A DNA stretch of 64,000 bases from Idiomarina xiamenensis 10-D-4 (GTDB lineage: Bacteria; Pseudomonadota; Gammaproteobacteria; Enterobacterales; Alteromonadaceae): positions 1 to 64,000 of the forward strand of contig NZ_AMRG01000010.1 in the NCBI RefSeq assembly GCF_000299895.1. The letters are read 5' to 3'. Both the position numbers and the translations under genes were made by a program. Below, one piece after another: positions 1 to 8,463 of this stretch. The first letter of the stretch is position 1, and the number at the start of each line of letters is the position of its first letter. The notes under the pieces are model-generated. The model did not search any database. It saw only the letters and a list, made by a program, of their open reading frames with translations, and was not told the DNA's origin.

Positions 1-214
1 CAAGAATAATGATTGATAACGCATAAGCTGGGCATAGCCAACTGGGGCGATTAAGGTATCCGCTCAGCGCCATCAATATAGCAAAAACGAAAAACAATCC
101 AGGCAGTAACAACAATATGGGGGCAAACAGCGCGCCTTCGAACCCGGCTATAATCAACCAAAACGCCATAGCGGCAAGTAGAATTTTCGTGTGATGTTTT
201 TTTAAATCAGTCAT
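1..214 (-). CDS. Partial gene: small integral membrane protein, N-terminal part
   Basis: Read on the minus strand, an ATG at 214 opens a frame that stays open for 71 codons to the window edge, so the 3' end lies outside. The product starts with a short lysine/histidine-rich cytoplasmic stretch (MTDLKKHHTK). It continues with at least two hydrophobic segments, about residues 11-30 and 31-50, separated by little more than a turn, and a third begins near the edge. This is the topology of a small inner-membrane protein. I do not recognise the family. The region upstream of the start (215-525) is AT-rich and is shared with the divergent acetyltransferase gene. Confidence 0.6.
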   Translation of the reverse strand, partial: MTDLKKHHTKILLAAMAFWLIIAGFEGALFAPILLLLPGLFFVFAILMALSGYLNRPSWLCPAYALSIIIL

Positions 215-525
215 AGAGATTACTTTCTTAAGAGAAAATTGATAATTTCTTAAACCGCGATATCTGCGATTCTTGTAAATAAATGCTAATAAATCAATCT
301 GTTAAATTTGGTCTTTTTATTTCGTAATCTATTTTGCTTAATTAATACCTTAACTAAATTTAAAAGATCTAAAAATAAGGCGTTTAGTAGTTAAAAGTGC
401 GCTATAGAACAACTGAAAAAATAATTAATAATGACGTACCGCCATACGGTTGTTGTCAAATTCTGACACGCGATGCAGACTGGCATTATTGATAACCGTT
501 ATCCACAGTAAGGCAGAGCAACAAG
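215..525. other. AT-rich intergenic region between divergent genes
   Basis: These 311 bases separate the partial membrane gene on the minus strand from the acetyltransferase on the plus strand. The stretch is visibly AT-rich, especially 240-430, as expected for a region holding two divergent promoters. I find no open frame with coding character, no RNA gene and no strong inverted repeat. No promoter hexamers are convincing enough to name. Confidence 0.6.
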
Positions 526-954
526 ATGGAGATTCGACAGGCGAGCTTAGACGAGCTGCTGGCGGTATTGACGCAAATTCCCGAAATGCAGCAGCTGAAT
601 GATGTCGCCGCGTTGCAGGCTCGTATCGGCGAACGTCCGTATTTGGCGTTAGTGGCTTACCGACAGCAACAGCCAGTAGCGTGCAAATTGGGCTACGAAT
701 GGGATCAGCATACCTTCTATAGCTGGCTCGGTGGTGTGCTGCCAGAGCAACGGAAAAGCGGGTTGGCGCAACGGTTGCTAGAGCAACAGCAGCTGTGGGC
801 GCGGCAACACGGCTATCAAACGATGCGCGTAAAATCGATGAATCGCTACCCGAACATGCTACGCTTATTGATCAACAACGGTTATCAAATCGTCGATTAC
901 GAGCATCGCGGTTCGCCCGATAACGCAAAAATTTACTTTGCTAAAAGCTTGTAA
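526..954 (+). CDS. GNAT-family N-acetyltransferase
   Basis: This 142-residue protein has the size and layout of a single-domain GNAT acetyltransferase, which moves an acetyl group from acetyl-CoA to an amine. The acetyl-CoA loop (motif A) is visible around residues 71-85, where VLPEQRKSGLAQRLL matches the Q/R-x-x-G-x-G/A pattern. It is followed by the usual helix and a C-terminal strand-helix (YPNMLRLLINNGYQIVDYE) typical of motif B. The ATG at 526 has a purine-rich AGGCAGAG stretch upstream. The substrate cannot be read from the sequence. The next gene starts 44 bp downstream in the same direction, so the two may share a transcript. Confidence 0.8.
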   Translation: MEIRQASLDELLAVLTQIPEMQQLNDVAALQARIGERPYLALVAYRQQQPVACKLGYEWDQHTFYSWLGGVLPEQRKSGLAQRLLEQQQLWARQHGYQTMRVKSMNRYPNMLRLLINNGYQIVDYEHRGSPDNAKIYFAKSL

Positions 955-998
955 CCCAGGTTGTCGCCAGGCCGGATATCAGCAGCACAAGGATGTTT

Positions 999-2027
999 AT
1001 GAAAATCAGTAAAAATCAGCTAGAGCGTGCCGCACAAGCACAACTGATATCGACCGAGCAGGCTCGCGAGTTGTGGCAGTTTTTACAACGGCAGCAGGCG
1101 CAGCAACCACAGTTTAACGCGACCCACGTACTCTATTATTTAGGCGGCTTACTGGCTATCGCGGCCATGACGTTACTGATGAATTTAGGCTGGCAGAGCT
1201 TTGGCGGTTTGGCACTGATCGGCATTGGCCTGATTTACGCCGTGCTCGGCATTATCCTGACCGAATCGTTTAGGGCGAAGCAATTGGCTATCCCGGCGGG
1301 TATTTGCGCGACCTTCGTGGTGTGCCTAACGCCGTTGGTGATTTATGGCTTACAAGACTATTTAACGGCTATTCCCGCTGGCAGTGACTACCGTGATTAT
1401 CACCGTTATGTTAGTTGGTCGTGGTTTTACATGGAAATCGGTACCTTGCTGGTCGCTGCGTTATTAGCTTGGCGCTATCGTTATGGTTTTTTATTGATGC
1501 CGGTGGCAGTGACACTCTGGTATCTGTCGATGGATGTTGCAGTCATGATTTACGGTCAAGACCTCAATTGGGATTTGCGCAAACAGGTGTCGATGTATGT
1601 CGGCTTAGCCATGATAGCGTTGGCGTTATGGGTGGACATACGTAGTCGTCACCTCGCTCAGGCTGATTATGCGTTTTGGTTATACTTGTTCGGCGCATTG
1701 GCCTTCTGGGGCGGGTTGTCGCTGCAAGAGTCTGACAGCGAACTGGCAAAAGCCACCTTTTTTGTCATTAATCTGCTGATGATCGGTGTCGGCGTGCTAC
1801 TAGCTCGTCGAGTGTTCGTGGTACTCGGCGGGTTGGGTAGCTTCGGCTATCTTGGCTATTTATCTTACCAGGTATTCGCCGATAGCTGGCTGTTCCCATT
1901 GCTATTGACCGTTATCGGCTTATTCGTGATTTACCTTGGCGTTGTTTGGCAGAAGCATGAGGCGCGGATTAATGCTCGCTGTCGCGCATGGTTGCCGCTG
2001 GCTTGGCAGCGTTGGTTAAAACAATAA
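999..2027 (+). CDS. DUF2157-like polytopic membrane protein
   Basis: About 342 residues. A soluble N-terminal segment (residues 1-40) rich in Gln/Ala carries the 'ISTEQARELWQFL' signature seen at the start of DUF2157 membrane proteins. It is followed by roughly eight to ten hydrophobic segments. Function is unknown for the family. Two ATGs compete, at 993 and 999. AAGGA at 989-993 sits five bases before 999 but overlaps the first ATG, so 999 is preferred. The gene follows the acetyltransferase closely and has no clear terminator after it. Confidence 0.6.
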   Translation: MKISKNQLERAAQAQLISTEQARELWQFLQRQQAQQPQFNATHVLYYLGGLLAIAAMTLLMNLGWQSFGGLALIGIGLIYAVLGIILTESFRAKQLAIPAGICATFVVCLTPLVIYGLQDYLTAIPAGSDYRDYHRYVSWSWFYMEIGTLLVAALLAWRYRYGFLLMPVAVTLWYLSMDVAVMIYGQDLNWDLRKQVSMYVGLAMIALALWVDIRSRHLAQADYAFWLYLFGALAFWGGLSLQESDSELAKATFFVINLLMIGVGVLLARRVFVVLGGLGSFGYLGYLSYQVFADSWLFPLLLTVIGLFVIYLGVVWQKHEARINARCRAWLPLAWQRWLKQ

Positions 2028-2440
2028 GGCAGAACCATAGCGGCACTTAACGCCAACCATGTAAAACTGACTACGGGCAAGAGCAGGGCTATGGCGCTTA
2101 GGTATATGCCAAACAATGCCGTCACCAAGCTACTAGCACCGACCAAACGCGACACTAACGCTGTACTTTTCCCACCCTAGTCAAGCCGTTGGCGTACTAG
2201 TTCGTTATTGCTTCTATTGTGTTGAACAATTGTTGGTTTATTTGGCTCAGGTAGAAAGCAAAATAATAATAAAAACAACCGCTTCATCATTTTTTATGGT
2301 TTTTTAGCAAAATTTCCTCGAAATCACCTAAAAAATGCTGTTTTATAGAAAATTAACGCAATCCTTACATTGTGGTTATTTTGTTGGTTTGTATCTCTAG
2401 TTTATGGCTAATGTTATTAATTAAGAAATAGGGGAAGCAA
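2028..2440. other. Intergenic region; possible short hydrophobic relic on the minus strand
   Basis: The right part (2180-2440) is very AT-rich and probably carries the promoter of the following lipoprotein gene. The left part (2028-2155) can be read on the minus strand as about 48 residues of mostly hydrophobic sequence starting MSRLVGASSLVTALFG. The frame then runs into the 3' end of the upstream gene without its own stop in the gap. It has the composition of one or two membrane segments, but no ribosome-binding site is evident. It could be a decayed membrane gene or chance, so I do not call it as a gene. Confidence 0.4.
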
Positions 2441-3736
2441 ATGAAACAAGCTATCGGCTTATTATTCTGCGCTTGTTTAACGCTGGTTGGGTGTTCAGGG
2501 GCTAACGAAGGTGCATCGGCTGACGATATCGAAAAGGCCTTGATGCTCGATTTAAAAGCGGGTTTATCGGTGGATGATGTCGAGATTCAAGTCACAGAAA
2601 ATGTGGGTGACAAAATTGACCCCAAATGGCGAACGCGATCAACCGTCAGCATTCGTTTTGATGAGGATTTTTTCGAACGAGTGGGGAGTGTGGCTGATAC
2701 GGCGGTAGTCAGAAAAGTGGCATCAGCTGGCGACACGCTCAGTGGTTCTTTGATAACTCGCTCGACACCTAGAGGGGAGGATAATTGGAGCGTTACTATC
2801 GAGCGTTTGGACATGGCCGCTATTCCCGGTAATGCAGCGAGTCAGTTTGGCGTGAATGGCTTTGTCGTGGAGGGTTCTAGCGAACATGAAACCCTGTTGG
2901 CGCAAGCCGAGCAACAACGTCAGCAAGCCGAAGCGGAGCGCTTGCAAGCACAACAGCAAGCGCAAGCAAAACGACAGGCGGCGATTCAACAACTACGGCA
3001 ACAGCTTAATGGCACCTGGTCGGCGACTGGGCCGATGCTGAATAATGGTGCCATCTGGTCGAATAATAGCGCGCAAAAAATGGCGCTTGAAGTGGTGCTA
3101 CCAGCAGGTGATGAAGCTATTGGAGAGGGATCCTTGGTGATGTATGACTATGACTCGCCGTGGATTCAGACGGTAGCGCCGATGTCGTTCAAAATCGCTG
3201 ACGACGGTAGCGCAATGAATATTAATTTAACCCGTGACACGCGCTTTGATGCGCTTAATTTTACACTCTATCGCGGCACCGATATTACTCTGAACGATGA
3301 TGGCCTATTGCGTTTTCCAAGCTCGCGACGAGGTCAGTTTTTTACCAACACGTTGCAAAAGGGCGTCAATGAAGCACGGCAACAGGCAGTCCAGCGCTAC
3401 GGTGAACTGTTAACCACGCATAAGCCATTGGTCGCCTCGGGTAGACTGGAGCGTTTACCCTTGCAAGATAACACTTACGCATTGTTTATTTTACAGGCGA
3501 ATATGCGCGGCACGGTAGTTGGTACAGACTTATACAACGGTAATTCTGATGTTGCTACAACGGTTGTGCATCAAGGCTTACTGAACGACGGTGAGGTGGG
3601 CGTGGTAAAAATCACTCGCCGTGAAACCAGTCAACGCTGTGTCAATAGCGGCGGAACCACGCGTCATGGTGTCACCTCACGTACCGACCGAGTCTGTTAT
3701 CGCGGCTACCAATTAGAGCTGGTGGAGAAGATGTGA
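2441..3736 (+). CDS. Hypothetical lipoprotein with a central coiled coil
   Basis: The 431-residue product begins with a lipoprotein signal peptide ending in a lipobox (LVGC, Cys at residue 18), so it should be lipidated and anchored in a membrane facing the periplasm. Residues 19-150 form an acidic globular region. Residues 152-190 are a Gln/Glu/Ala-rich heptad-like helix (AEQQRQQAEAERLQAQQQ), very likely a coiled coil. The remaining 240 residues look like beta-rich globular sequence containing two cysteines (QRCVNSGG and DRVCYRG), which could form a disulfide. I do not recognise a characterised family. The start has a good AGGGGAAGC stretch upstream. The gene ends close to a shared hairpin facing sodB. 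Confidence 0.65.
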   Translation: MKQAIGLLFCACLTLVGCSGANEGASADDIEKALMLDLKAGLSVDDVEIQVTENVGDKIDPKWRTRSTVSIRFDEDFFERVGSVADTAVVRKVASAGDTLSGSLITRSTPRGEDNWSVTIERLDMAAIPGNAASQFGVNGFVVEGSSEHETLLAQAEQQRQQAEAERLQAQQQAQAKRQAAIQQLRQQLNGTWSATGPMLNNGAIWSNNSAQKMALEVVLPAGDEAIGEGSLVMYDYDSPWIQTVAPMSFKIADDGSAMNINLTRDTRFDALNFTLYRGTDITLNDDGLLRFPSSRRGQFFTNTLQKGVNEARQQAVQRYGELLTTHKPLVASGRLERLPLQDNTYALFILQANMRGTVVGTDLYNGNSDVATTVVHQGLLNDGEVGVVKITRRETSQRCVNSGGTTRHGVTSRTDRVCYRGYQLELVEKM

Positions 3737-3772
3737 GTGTATTTCGTCAATGCTCCATCACTTGTTAAAGCA

Positions 3773-3807
3773 TCTGCCGTGGCTAAAAGATAGTTTGCCA
3801 CGGCAGA
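3773..3807. terminator. Bidirectional hairpin between convergent lipoprotein and sodB genes
   Basis: TCTGCCGTGGC (3773-3783) and GCCACGGCAGA (3797-3807) form a perfect 11-bp stem with a 13-base loop. It sits between the stop codons of two convergent genes. No long T-run follows on either side, so it may terminate weakly or mark mRNA 3' ends. Confidence 0.55.
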
Positions 3808-3833
3808 GGTTTGTCGATCTAATGAAGTCCTTT

Positions 3834-4427
3834 TTAAGACAAATCTCTTACATAGTTTTGCTGCACAAAATTCCAATTTACCAATGCCCAGAATGCTGCT
3901 AAGTAGTCTACCCGAGCGTTGCGGTGGTCGATGTAGTATGCGTGTTCCCAAACATCAACAGTCAGAATGGGAGTGATGCCCGCGTGAGTCAAAGGTGTGT
4001 CGGCATTAGCGGTATTAACAATACTGAGTTTACCTTGTTCATTGTTAACCAGCCAAGTCCAGCCCGAACCGAAGTTAGCGATAGCTTGTTCGGTAAATTG
4101 TTTTTTAAAGGCCTCGAATGAGCCCCATTTATCCATAATCGCGTTTAGCAGTATTGATGGCGGCTCACCGCCACCCTGTGGAGTCAGGCAATGCCAGAAA
4201 AAATTGTGATTCCAGATTTGTGCGGCGTTATTAAATATTACCCCTTTTGCCGACCAGATAATGTCTTCTAAAGAGTGATCCTCTAATTCGCTACCGGCAA
4301 TCAATTCATTGAGCTTATTGACATAAGCAGCATGGTGTTTGTCGTGATGGTAGGTCAGTGTTTCTGCTGACATATAGGGCTCAAGTGCTTGTTTATCGTA
4401 GGGTAACGGTGGTAATTCGATACTCAT
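3834..4427 (-). CDS. sodB: Iron superoxide dismutase
   Basis: SodB converts superoxide to hydrogen peroxide and oxygen in the cytoplasm. The 197-residue protein has the full Fe-SOD length and the four metal ligands: His27 (in TYHHDKHH), His74 (IWNHNFFW), Asp158 and His162 (DVWEHAYYIDH). Gln70 in AAQIWNH is the residue that marks iron-type rather than manganese-type enzymes. An in-frame upstream extension exists, but the ATG at 4427 is preceded by GGAG at good spacing and matches the family start (MSIELPPLPY). The gene is divergent from soxR. A SoxR-type operator in the shared gap is oriented as a promoter for sodB (4528-4558). The hydrogen peroxide product could be removed by KatG, encoded about 7 kb away. 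Confidence 0.96.
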   Translation of the reverse strand: MSIELPPLPYDKQALEPYMSAETLTYHHDKHHAAYVNKLNELIAGSELEDHSLEDIIWSAKGVIFNNAAQIWNHNFFWHCLTPQGGGEPPSILLNAIMDKWGSFEAFKKQFTEQAIANFGSGWTWLVNNEQGKLSIVNTANADTPLTHAGITPILTVDVWEHAYYIDHRNARVDYLAAFWALVNWNFVQQNYVRDLS

Positions 4428-4457
4428 AATGATGACTCCGGTTGAACTTAAGGTTAG

Positions 4458-4516
4458 CAACCGCTGTAGCTTAGCGACTGCGGTTGGTCTCGTTAACAGG
4501 CTGACTTGTTGAGACC
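4458..4516 (-). promoter_or_regulatory. Tandem hairpins in the predicted sodB 5' leader
   Basis: Between the predicted sodB transcription start (near 4521) and its ATG (4427) lie two inverted repeats. CAACCGC (4458-4464) pairs with GCGGTTG (4480-4486). GGTCTC (4486-4491) pairs with GAGACC (4511-4516), with an inner AACA/TGTT. They share base 4486 and could form adjacent or alternative stems at the 5' end of the mRNA. A role in stability or small-RNA control is inference only. Confidence 0.4.
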
Positions 4517-4527
4517 GGTCGCAAACG

Positions 4528-4558
4528 ATACTATTAGCTCAAGTATACTTGAGGTCAA
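4528..4558 (-). promoter_or_regulatory. SoxR box within a 19-bp-spaced promoter for sodB
   Basis: CTCAAGTATACTTGAG at 4538-4553 is a perfect 16-bp palindrome. It differs from the E. coli soxS operator core CTCAAGTTAACTTGAG only at the two central bases. On the minus strand it is framed by TTGACC (-35, 4553-4558) and TAGTAT (-10, 4528-4533) with exactly 19 bp between them. That overlong spacer is the hallmark of MerR/SoxR-activated promoters. The orientation drives sodB, not soxR. A SoxR gene with all four cluster cysteines starts 40 bp away. Confidence 0.88.
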
Positions 4559-4597
4559 TAGCGTGAATCGAAAATCTATAAGGCTAAGGAGCAACAT

Positions 4598-5098
4598 ATG
4601 CCGAAAGTCAGCTCGGCGCCGCGGGTACTCAGTGTCGGGGAAGTGGCTAAACGTAGTGGGGTGGCGGTGTCGACGATCCACTACTATGAAGATAAGGGCT
4701 TGATAAAAAGCGCCCGTTCCAATGGTAATCAGCGTCGTTACGGACGTGGTGTATTGCGTCGTATCGCCATTATTCGTATTGCTAAGCGCGCCGGTATACC
4801 GCTAAAGACCATCAAGGCGCACTTGGATAAGCTACCTGATAAAGCCATTAGCCAAGAAGATTGGCAACACATCAGTCAGGCTTGGCACGATATGCTTAAC
4901 CAACGTATCACCAGTTTACTGCAGCTACGCGATGAATTGGGTGGTTGTATTGGCTGCGGTTGTTTGTCTTTGGCCGACTGTCCATTGCGCAATCCAGACG
5001 ATGTCTTGGCGGCAGAAGGGCCAGGCGCGCGTATTTTGATTCACCAAGCTCAGGATGACCCCGAGCCAAGCGGTAAACAGGACAGTCCGAACCGTTAA
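4598..5098 (+). CDS. soxR: Redox-sensitive transcriptional regulator SoxR
   Basis: A MerR-family regulator of 166 residues. The N-terminal winged helix-turn-helix (residues 10-80, VGEVAKRSGVAVSTIHYYE) is followed by the dimerisation helix. The iron-sulfur motif C-x2-C-x-C-x5-C lies at Cys117, 120, 122 and 128 and binds the [2Fe-2S] cluster that senses redox-cycling agents and superoxide. AAGGAG lies at good spacing before the ATG at 4598. No soxS lies beside it; the divergent gene is sodB and the operator between them points to sodB, so SoxR probably acts directly. The stop codon overlaps the stop of the convergent cyclase gene by four bases (5095-5098). Confidence 0.96.
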   Translation: MPKVSSAPRVLSVGEVAKRSGVAVSTIHYYEDKGLIKSARSNGNQRRYGRGVLRRIAIIRIAKRAGIPLKTIKAHLDKLPDKAISQEDWQHISQAWHDMLNQRITSLLQLRDELGGCIGCGCLSLADCPLRNPDDVLAAEGPGARILIHQAQDDPEPSGKQDSPNR

Positions 5099-6240
5099 GC
5101 CAACTTCATATTTTTGGTGTTAACCGGTAACTCACGATACACCCAATACTGGTCACGGCCATTGTCTTTCGCCTGATAAAGTGCGGCGTCGGCATTGGCC
5201 ATGACTTCGGCGCTGTTTTGCCCGGTTTGCAACATGGCAATGCCAATACTGCAAGTAAAGGCGACGTCGTCGCCGCTAGGAATACGTACACGACTATCAC
5301 GACAGGCGCTCAGGAGTTTGGCAGCAAAGATTTCGACTTCTAATAGGGTTAACTCGGGCAGCATCAATAAAAACTCTTCGCCGCCAATACGCCCGGCGAG
5401 TTGGCGCTCACCATCGACGTGCGACTTTAAAATACTGGCGAACTGTTTCAAAACTAAATCGCCCGCGGCATGGCCAAAGTTATCGTTAAATTGCTTGAAG
5501 CGATCCAAGTCTAGGATCAGGATAGCGAGACTGCTCTGATTTTTATGACTATGGTCGATTTCACTGTGCATATGTTCGAGTAATTCGCGCCGATTACACA
5601 ATTCGGTCAGCGGATCGTGAGTGGCTTGTCGATATAGCGTTAACAACATCGCCAACTGGTTAGACGCGGCCCAGCCTGCAATGGCGCCAAGCACGGTCAT
5701 TAGCCATAAGGTATTAATACCGTGCACGCTGTATATCTCACCAACGCCAAATTGGGTCAGTAATTCAATGGTCAGTAGCGCTAACAAGGTCAGTGTGACT
5801 TCGACAATACTCAAAGGAAACATGGCCAGTAAGCTGACCAGCATATATGGAAAGAATTGATAACCGGCGACTTCACCGACCAATCCTTGCTGTTGTAAAT
5901 ATAAATCGGAATAAGTTTGAAAGAGGCTAACCAACAGCAGTAATGCTAGCAAGCGCAGGCGCGAACTATTCAAGCGATAAGCCGAGCTTGGCCATAGCGC
6001 GACGCTAGCCAATAGCATGCCGCAGCCGATGCGGGCCCAACTTAAGTGCTGCCAGATTTCACGTGGTAATAACAACGCATCAATGGCGATCCATAACACC
6101 ATCATCAGTGCCACCAACCCGGCTAATAAGCGACTACGACGATAAATATAATGGCTGCGGGTTTGCTTAAAGTAATGGGTATGACGCGAGCCACTAGTAA
6201 TATCGCGTAGGGTCAGTATCAGCTCAGAAATATTTAGCAT
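5095..6240 (-). CDS. Membrane-bound diguanylate cyclase (GGDEF)
   Basis: The protein makes the second messenger c-di-GMP from two GTP. Residues 36-200 hold about six hydrophobic segments forming an integral membrane sensor of unassigned type. Residues 205-370 form a GGDEF domain with an intact active site, GGEEF at 286-290, and the upstream DLDRFKQFND metal/nucleotide motif. The product-inhibition I-site (RxxD before the active site) is absent: the positions read GERQ. The cyclase may therefore lack allosteric feedback. It is divergent from a BdlA-like receptor gene, which suggests a functional pair in biofilm or motility control. It overlaps the end of soxR by four bases, tail to tail. Confidence 0.9.
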   Translation of the reverse strand: MLNISELILTLRDITSGSRHTHYFKQTRSHYIYRRSRLLAGLVALMMVLWIAIDALLLPREIWQHLSWARIGCGMLLASVALWPSSAYRLNSSRLRLLALLLLVSLFQTYSDLYLQQQGLVGEVAGYQFFPYMLVSLLAMFPLSIVEVTLTLLALLTIELLTQFGVGEIYSVHGINTLWLMTVLGAIAGWAASNQLAMLLTLYRQATHDPLTELCNRRELLEHMHSEIDHSHKNQSSLAILILDLDRFKQFNDNFGHAAGDLVLKQFASILKSHVDGERQLAGRIGGEEFLLMLPELTLLEVEIFAAKLLSACRDSRVRIPSGDDVAFTCSIGIAMLQTGQNSAEVMANADAALYQAKDNGRDQYWVYRELPVNTKNMKLA

Positions 6241-6478
6241 GTTGTTTTATTGAGTTCGCTACCAGTCATGCGCTGTAGCTTAAATCAGCGTTTGTTAAGT
6301 GTTATTGATCTAAAACGACTTTTGCTGAATTCCCAGCCAATAGCCGATATTCATAGATATTTTTTAGCAATAGTGTTCAGAAAACCTTCGTTGAAGTCGA
6401 TAAGTAGGCACTTGTCGCCTAATCTACCCCGTATGTTTTGATGCGATAACTTCGATTTTACCAAGGCTGGTACTGATT

Positions 6479-7801
6479 ATGTTTAACACCTCACTTAAAC
6501 GCGAATTGCAGCAAGCACAGCAACAGCTAACGATTTATCAGCAGATTTTTCGTAGCTTAGAAACGGAAATGCTGCACCTATCTCTTGATAGCGGCGGTCA
6601 TATCGTTTCGGCGAATCGTTTATTCGAGCAAGAAACGGGGTTACTTGAGAACAACATTAGTGGCTCGCGATTACTTGCTTTGGTACCAGAGGTGGGACGC
6701 CAAACCGAGCACTTTAAACAGCTGCAAGCCGCGATTAGCAAAGCTCAACATTGGGCTGGCGCAGTCGAGTTGGATAATGGTCAGGAGGGCGGTTGTTGGA
6801 TACGCATCATCTTGCAACCGATTTTTAATTCGCATGGCGCGTGTGAAAGCTTTGATATATTTGCCAGTAATCTCACACGTACAATTACGACATCTCGGGA
6901 ATACGAAAATTTAGTCACCGCTATTAACCGGTCGATGGCTGTTATTGAGTTTTCGATGGATGGTATTGTGCTAAAAGCTAACGACATTTTCCTGCGCACT
7001 ATGGGTTATCAGCAACAACAGGTGTTGGGCAAACATCACCGGATGTTTTGTCCGGATGAGTGGGTAAAAAGTGGCGAGTATCATCAGTTTTGGCAACGTT
7101 TAAATCGTGGTGAGTTCGCCTCTGAGCGCTTCCGGCGTATTGATAGTAATGGTCGTGAGGTTTGGTTAGAGGCCACTTATAATCCAATTTTCGACAACTA
7201 TGGGCAGTTGTATAAGGTGGTCAAATTTGCCACTAACGTGAGCGACGATGTGGAACGGGAAAAGCAAGTCAATCGGGCTGCGAATATTGCCTACAGTAGC
7301 TCTCAAGAAACCGATGAAAACGCGGTACAAGGTGCTGAGCTGATGCAGCAAACTGCAACGGTGATGAACGCCTTGGCCGAGCAGATGGCGCAAGCGTCAG
7401 ACAATATCGATGCATTGGAGCAACAATCAAAAACCATCAGTAATATTATTCAAGCCATCAGCGGCATTGCCGACCAAACCAACTTATTAGCCTTAAACGC
7501 GGCTATTGAGGCGGCGCGAGCGGGCGAGCAAGGACGCGGATTTGCGGTAGTTGCCGATGAAGTCCGTGAGTTGGCGGCGCGCACATCACGTTCCACCGAC
7601 GAAATTGTTGAGGTGGTGACTAAAAACCAGACCTTAACGGCGCAAGCGGTAAAAACCATCAATACCGGCAAGCAGACCGCCAGCGACGTCGCCGAGCGAG
7701 TGCAGCAGACCTCGCAGGTGATCACTGAAATCCGCGAGGGTGCCCGTAAAGTCTTAGATGCCGTGTCAGCATTTGCCAGCCGTTTGGACGAGCAGCGCTA
7801 G
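6479..7801 (+). CDS. Soluble PAS-PAS methyl-accepting chemotaxis protein (BdlA-like)
   Basis: A cytosolic receptor of 440 residues with no transmembrane segment. An N-terminal coiled coil (1-30) precedes two PAS domains, about 30-135 and 140-260. The second carries the [20 protein letters not shown] ending typical of heme/flavin-type PAS units. The MCP signalling hairpin covers 270-440, with its conserved tip ([19 protein letters not shown]) intact. This order and size match BdlA of Pseudomonas aeruginosa, a c-di-GMP-linked biofilm dispersal protein, and Aer2-type receptors; the match to BdlA is by architecture only. The divergent neighbour is a diguanylate cyclase. No cheB/cheR-binding pentapeptide is seen at the C-terminus. 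Confidence 0.85.
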   Translation: MFNTSLKRELQQAQQQLTIYQQIFRSLETEMLHLSLDSGGHIVSANRLFEQETGLLENNISGSRLLALVPEVGRQTEHFKQLQAAISKAQHWAGAVELDNGQEGGCWIRIILQPIFNSHGACESFDIFASNLTRTITTSREYENLVTAINRSMAVIEFSMDGIVLKANDIFLRTMGYQQQQVLGKHHRMFCPDEWVKSGEYHQFWQRLNRGEFASERFRRIDSNGREVWLEATYNPIFDNYGQLYKVVKFATNVSDDVEREKQVNRAANIAYSSSQETDENAVQGAELMQQTATVMNALAEQMAQASDNIDALEQQSKTISNIIQAISGIADQTNLLALNAAIEAARAGEQGRGFAVVADEVRELAARTSRSTDEIVEVVTKNQTLTAQAVKTINTGKQTASDVAERVQQTSQVITEIREGARKVLDAVSAFASRLDEQR

Positions 7802-7938
7802 TCAGCGCTAACGTAGAGCAACTATTTTACAGCAAGTTTACGCTTCTATTTTTGCGTTCTGGCCGGGCTTTACTAGCCTTTAAATAGGCGCTAGGAAGAT
7901 GCTAGCGGTTAGAGTTGATAGACGCAGGAGGCGTGACC

Positions 7939-8427
7939 ATGACTAACGCAGAACAGCAGCAAAAAATTTGGCAACTGATTAAGCAAGCCAAAGTGGGTAT
8001 GTTGACCACCTTGCATGATGGCGCGTTAAGAGCACGACCGATGCAACTGGTGCAAGACGATTATGACGGACGCTTGTGGTTTTTCACCCAACGCAGTGCC
8101 GAGAAAGTCATCGAAACCCAGCAAGACAGCCATGTCTGTGTCAGTTTTGCCGACCGCCATCACGACCACTATGTCTCGCTATCGGGTCGTGCCCGCTTAA
8201 GCAACGACCGTCAGCGTATCGAAAAGTACTGGAGCGCTTTTGTCGAAGCTTGGTTTAGCCAAGGTATCGATGACCCAGAGCTGGCCCTGCTTGAAATCGA
8301 TGTCGAGTTTGGCGAACTGTGGAGCGCCGATGACAACAAAGCCCTGCAACTCTACGAAATCTTGAAAGCTAATATTAAAAAAGACGACCCCGATATTGGT
8401 GAACATGAGCGGTTTGGTCGGAGCTAA
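7939..8427 (+). CDS. Pyridoxamine 5'-phosphate oxidase-like general stress protein 26 family
   Basis: A 162-residue single-domain split-barrel flavoprotein of the COG3871 type. The strands RARPMQLVQDDYDGRLWFFT (residues 33-52) and HVCVSFADRHHDHYVSLSGRA form the FMN-binding barrel. The C-terminal WFSQGIDDPELALLEIDVEFGELW region is characteristic of the stress-protein 26 subgroup rather than true PdxH. These proteins bind flavin but their reaction is generally unproven. In-frame TTG (7915) and GTG (7933) starts exist, but AGGAGG lies seven bases before the ATG at 7939. The stop codon is inside an 11-bp stem-loop. It sits between signalling genes and the foreign-looking tailspike gene. Confidence 0.85.
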   Translation: MTNAEQQQKIWQLIKQAKVGMLTTLHDGALRARPMQLVQDDYDGRLWFFTQRSAEKVIETQQDSHVCVSFADRHHDHYVSLSGRARLSNDRQRIEKYWSAFVEAWFSQGIDDPELALLEIDVEFGELWSADDNKALQLYEILKANIKKDDPDIGEHERFGRS

Positions 8428-8447
8428 TTATTTGGTTTAGCTCCGAC
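8417..8447. terminator. Strong stem-loop overlapping the stop codon of the stress-protein gene
   Basis: GTCGGAGCTAA (8417-8427) pairs perfectly with TTAGCTCCGAC (8437-8447) around a 9-base loop. The last three bases of the left arm are the stop codon itself. No T-run follows. It lies between convergent genes, so it probably ends both transcripts, or at least protects 3' ends. It also marks the downstream edge of the AT-rich segment. Confidence 0.5.
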
Positions 8448-8463
8448 TCAAGTATTAGTCAGC

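Noticed and set aside
6250-6441. 63-codon plus-strand ORF in the cyclase/BdlA-like gap
   Set aside because: No ribosome-binding site, no recognisable motif, and it covers the divergent promoter region.
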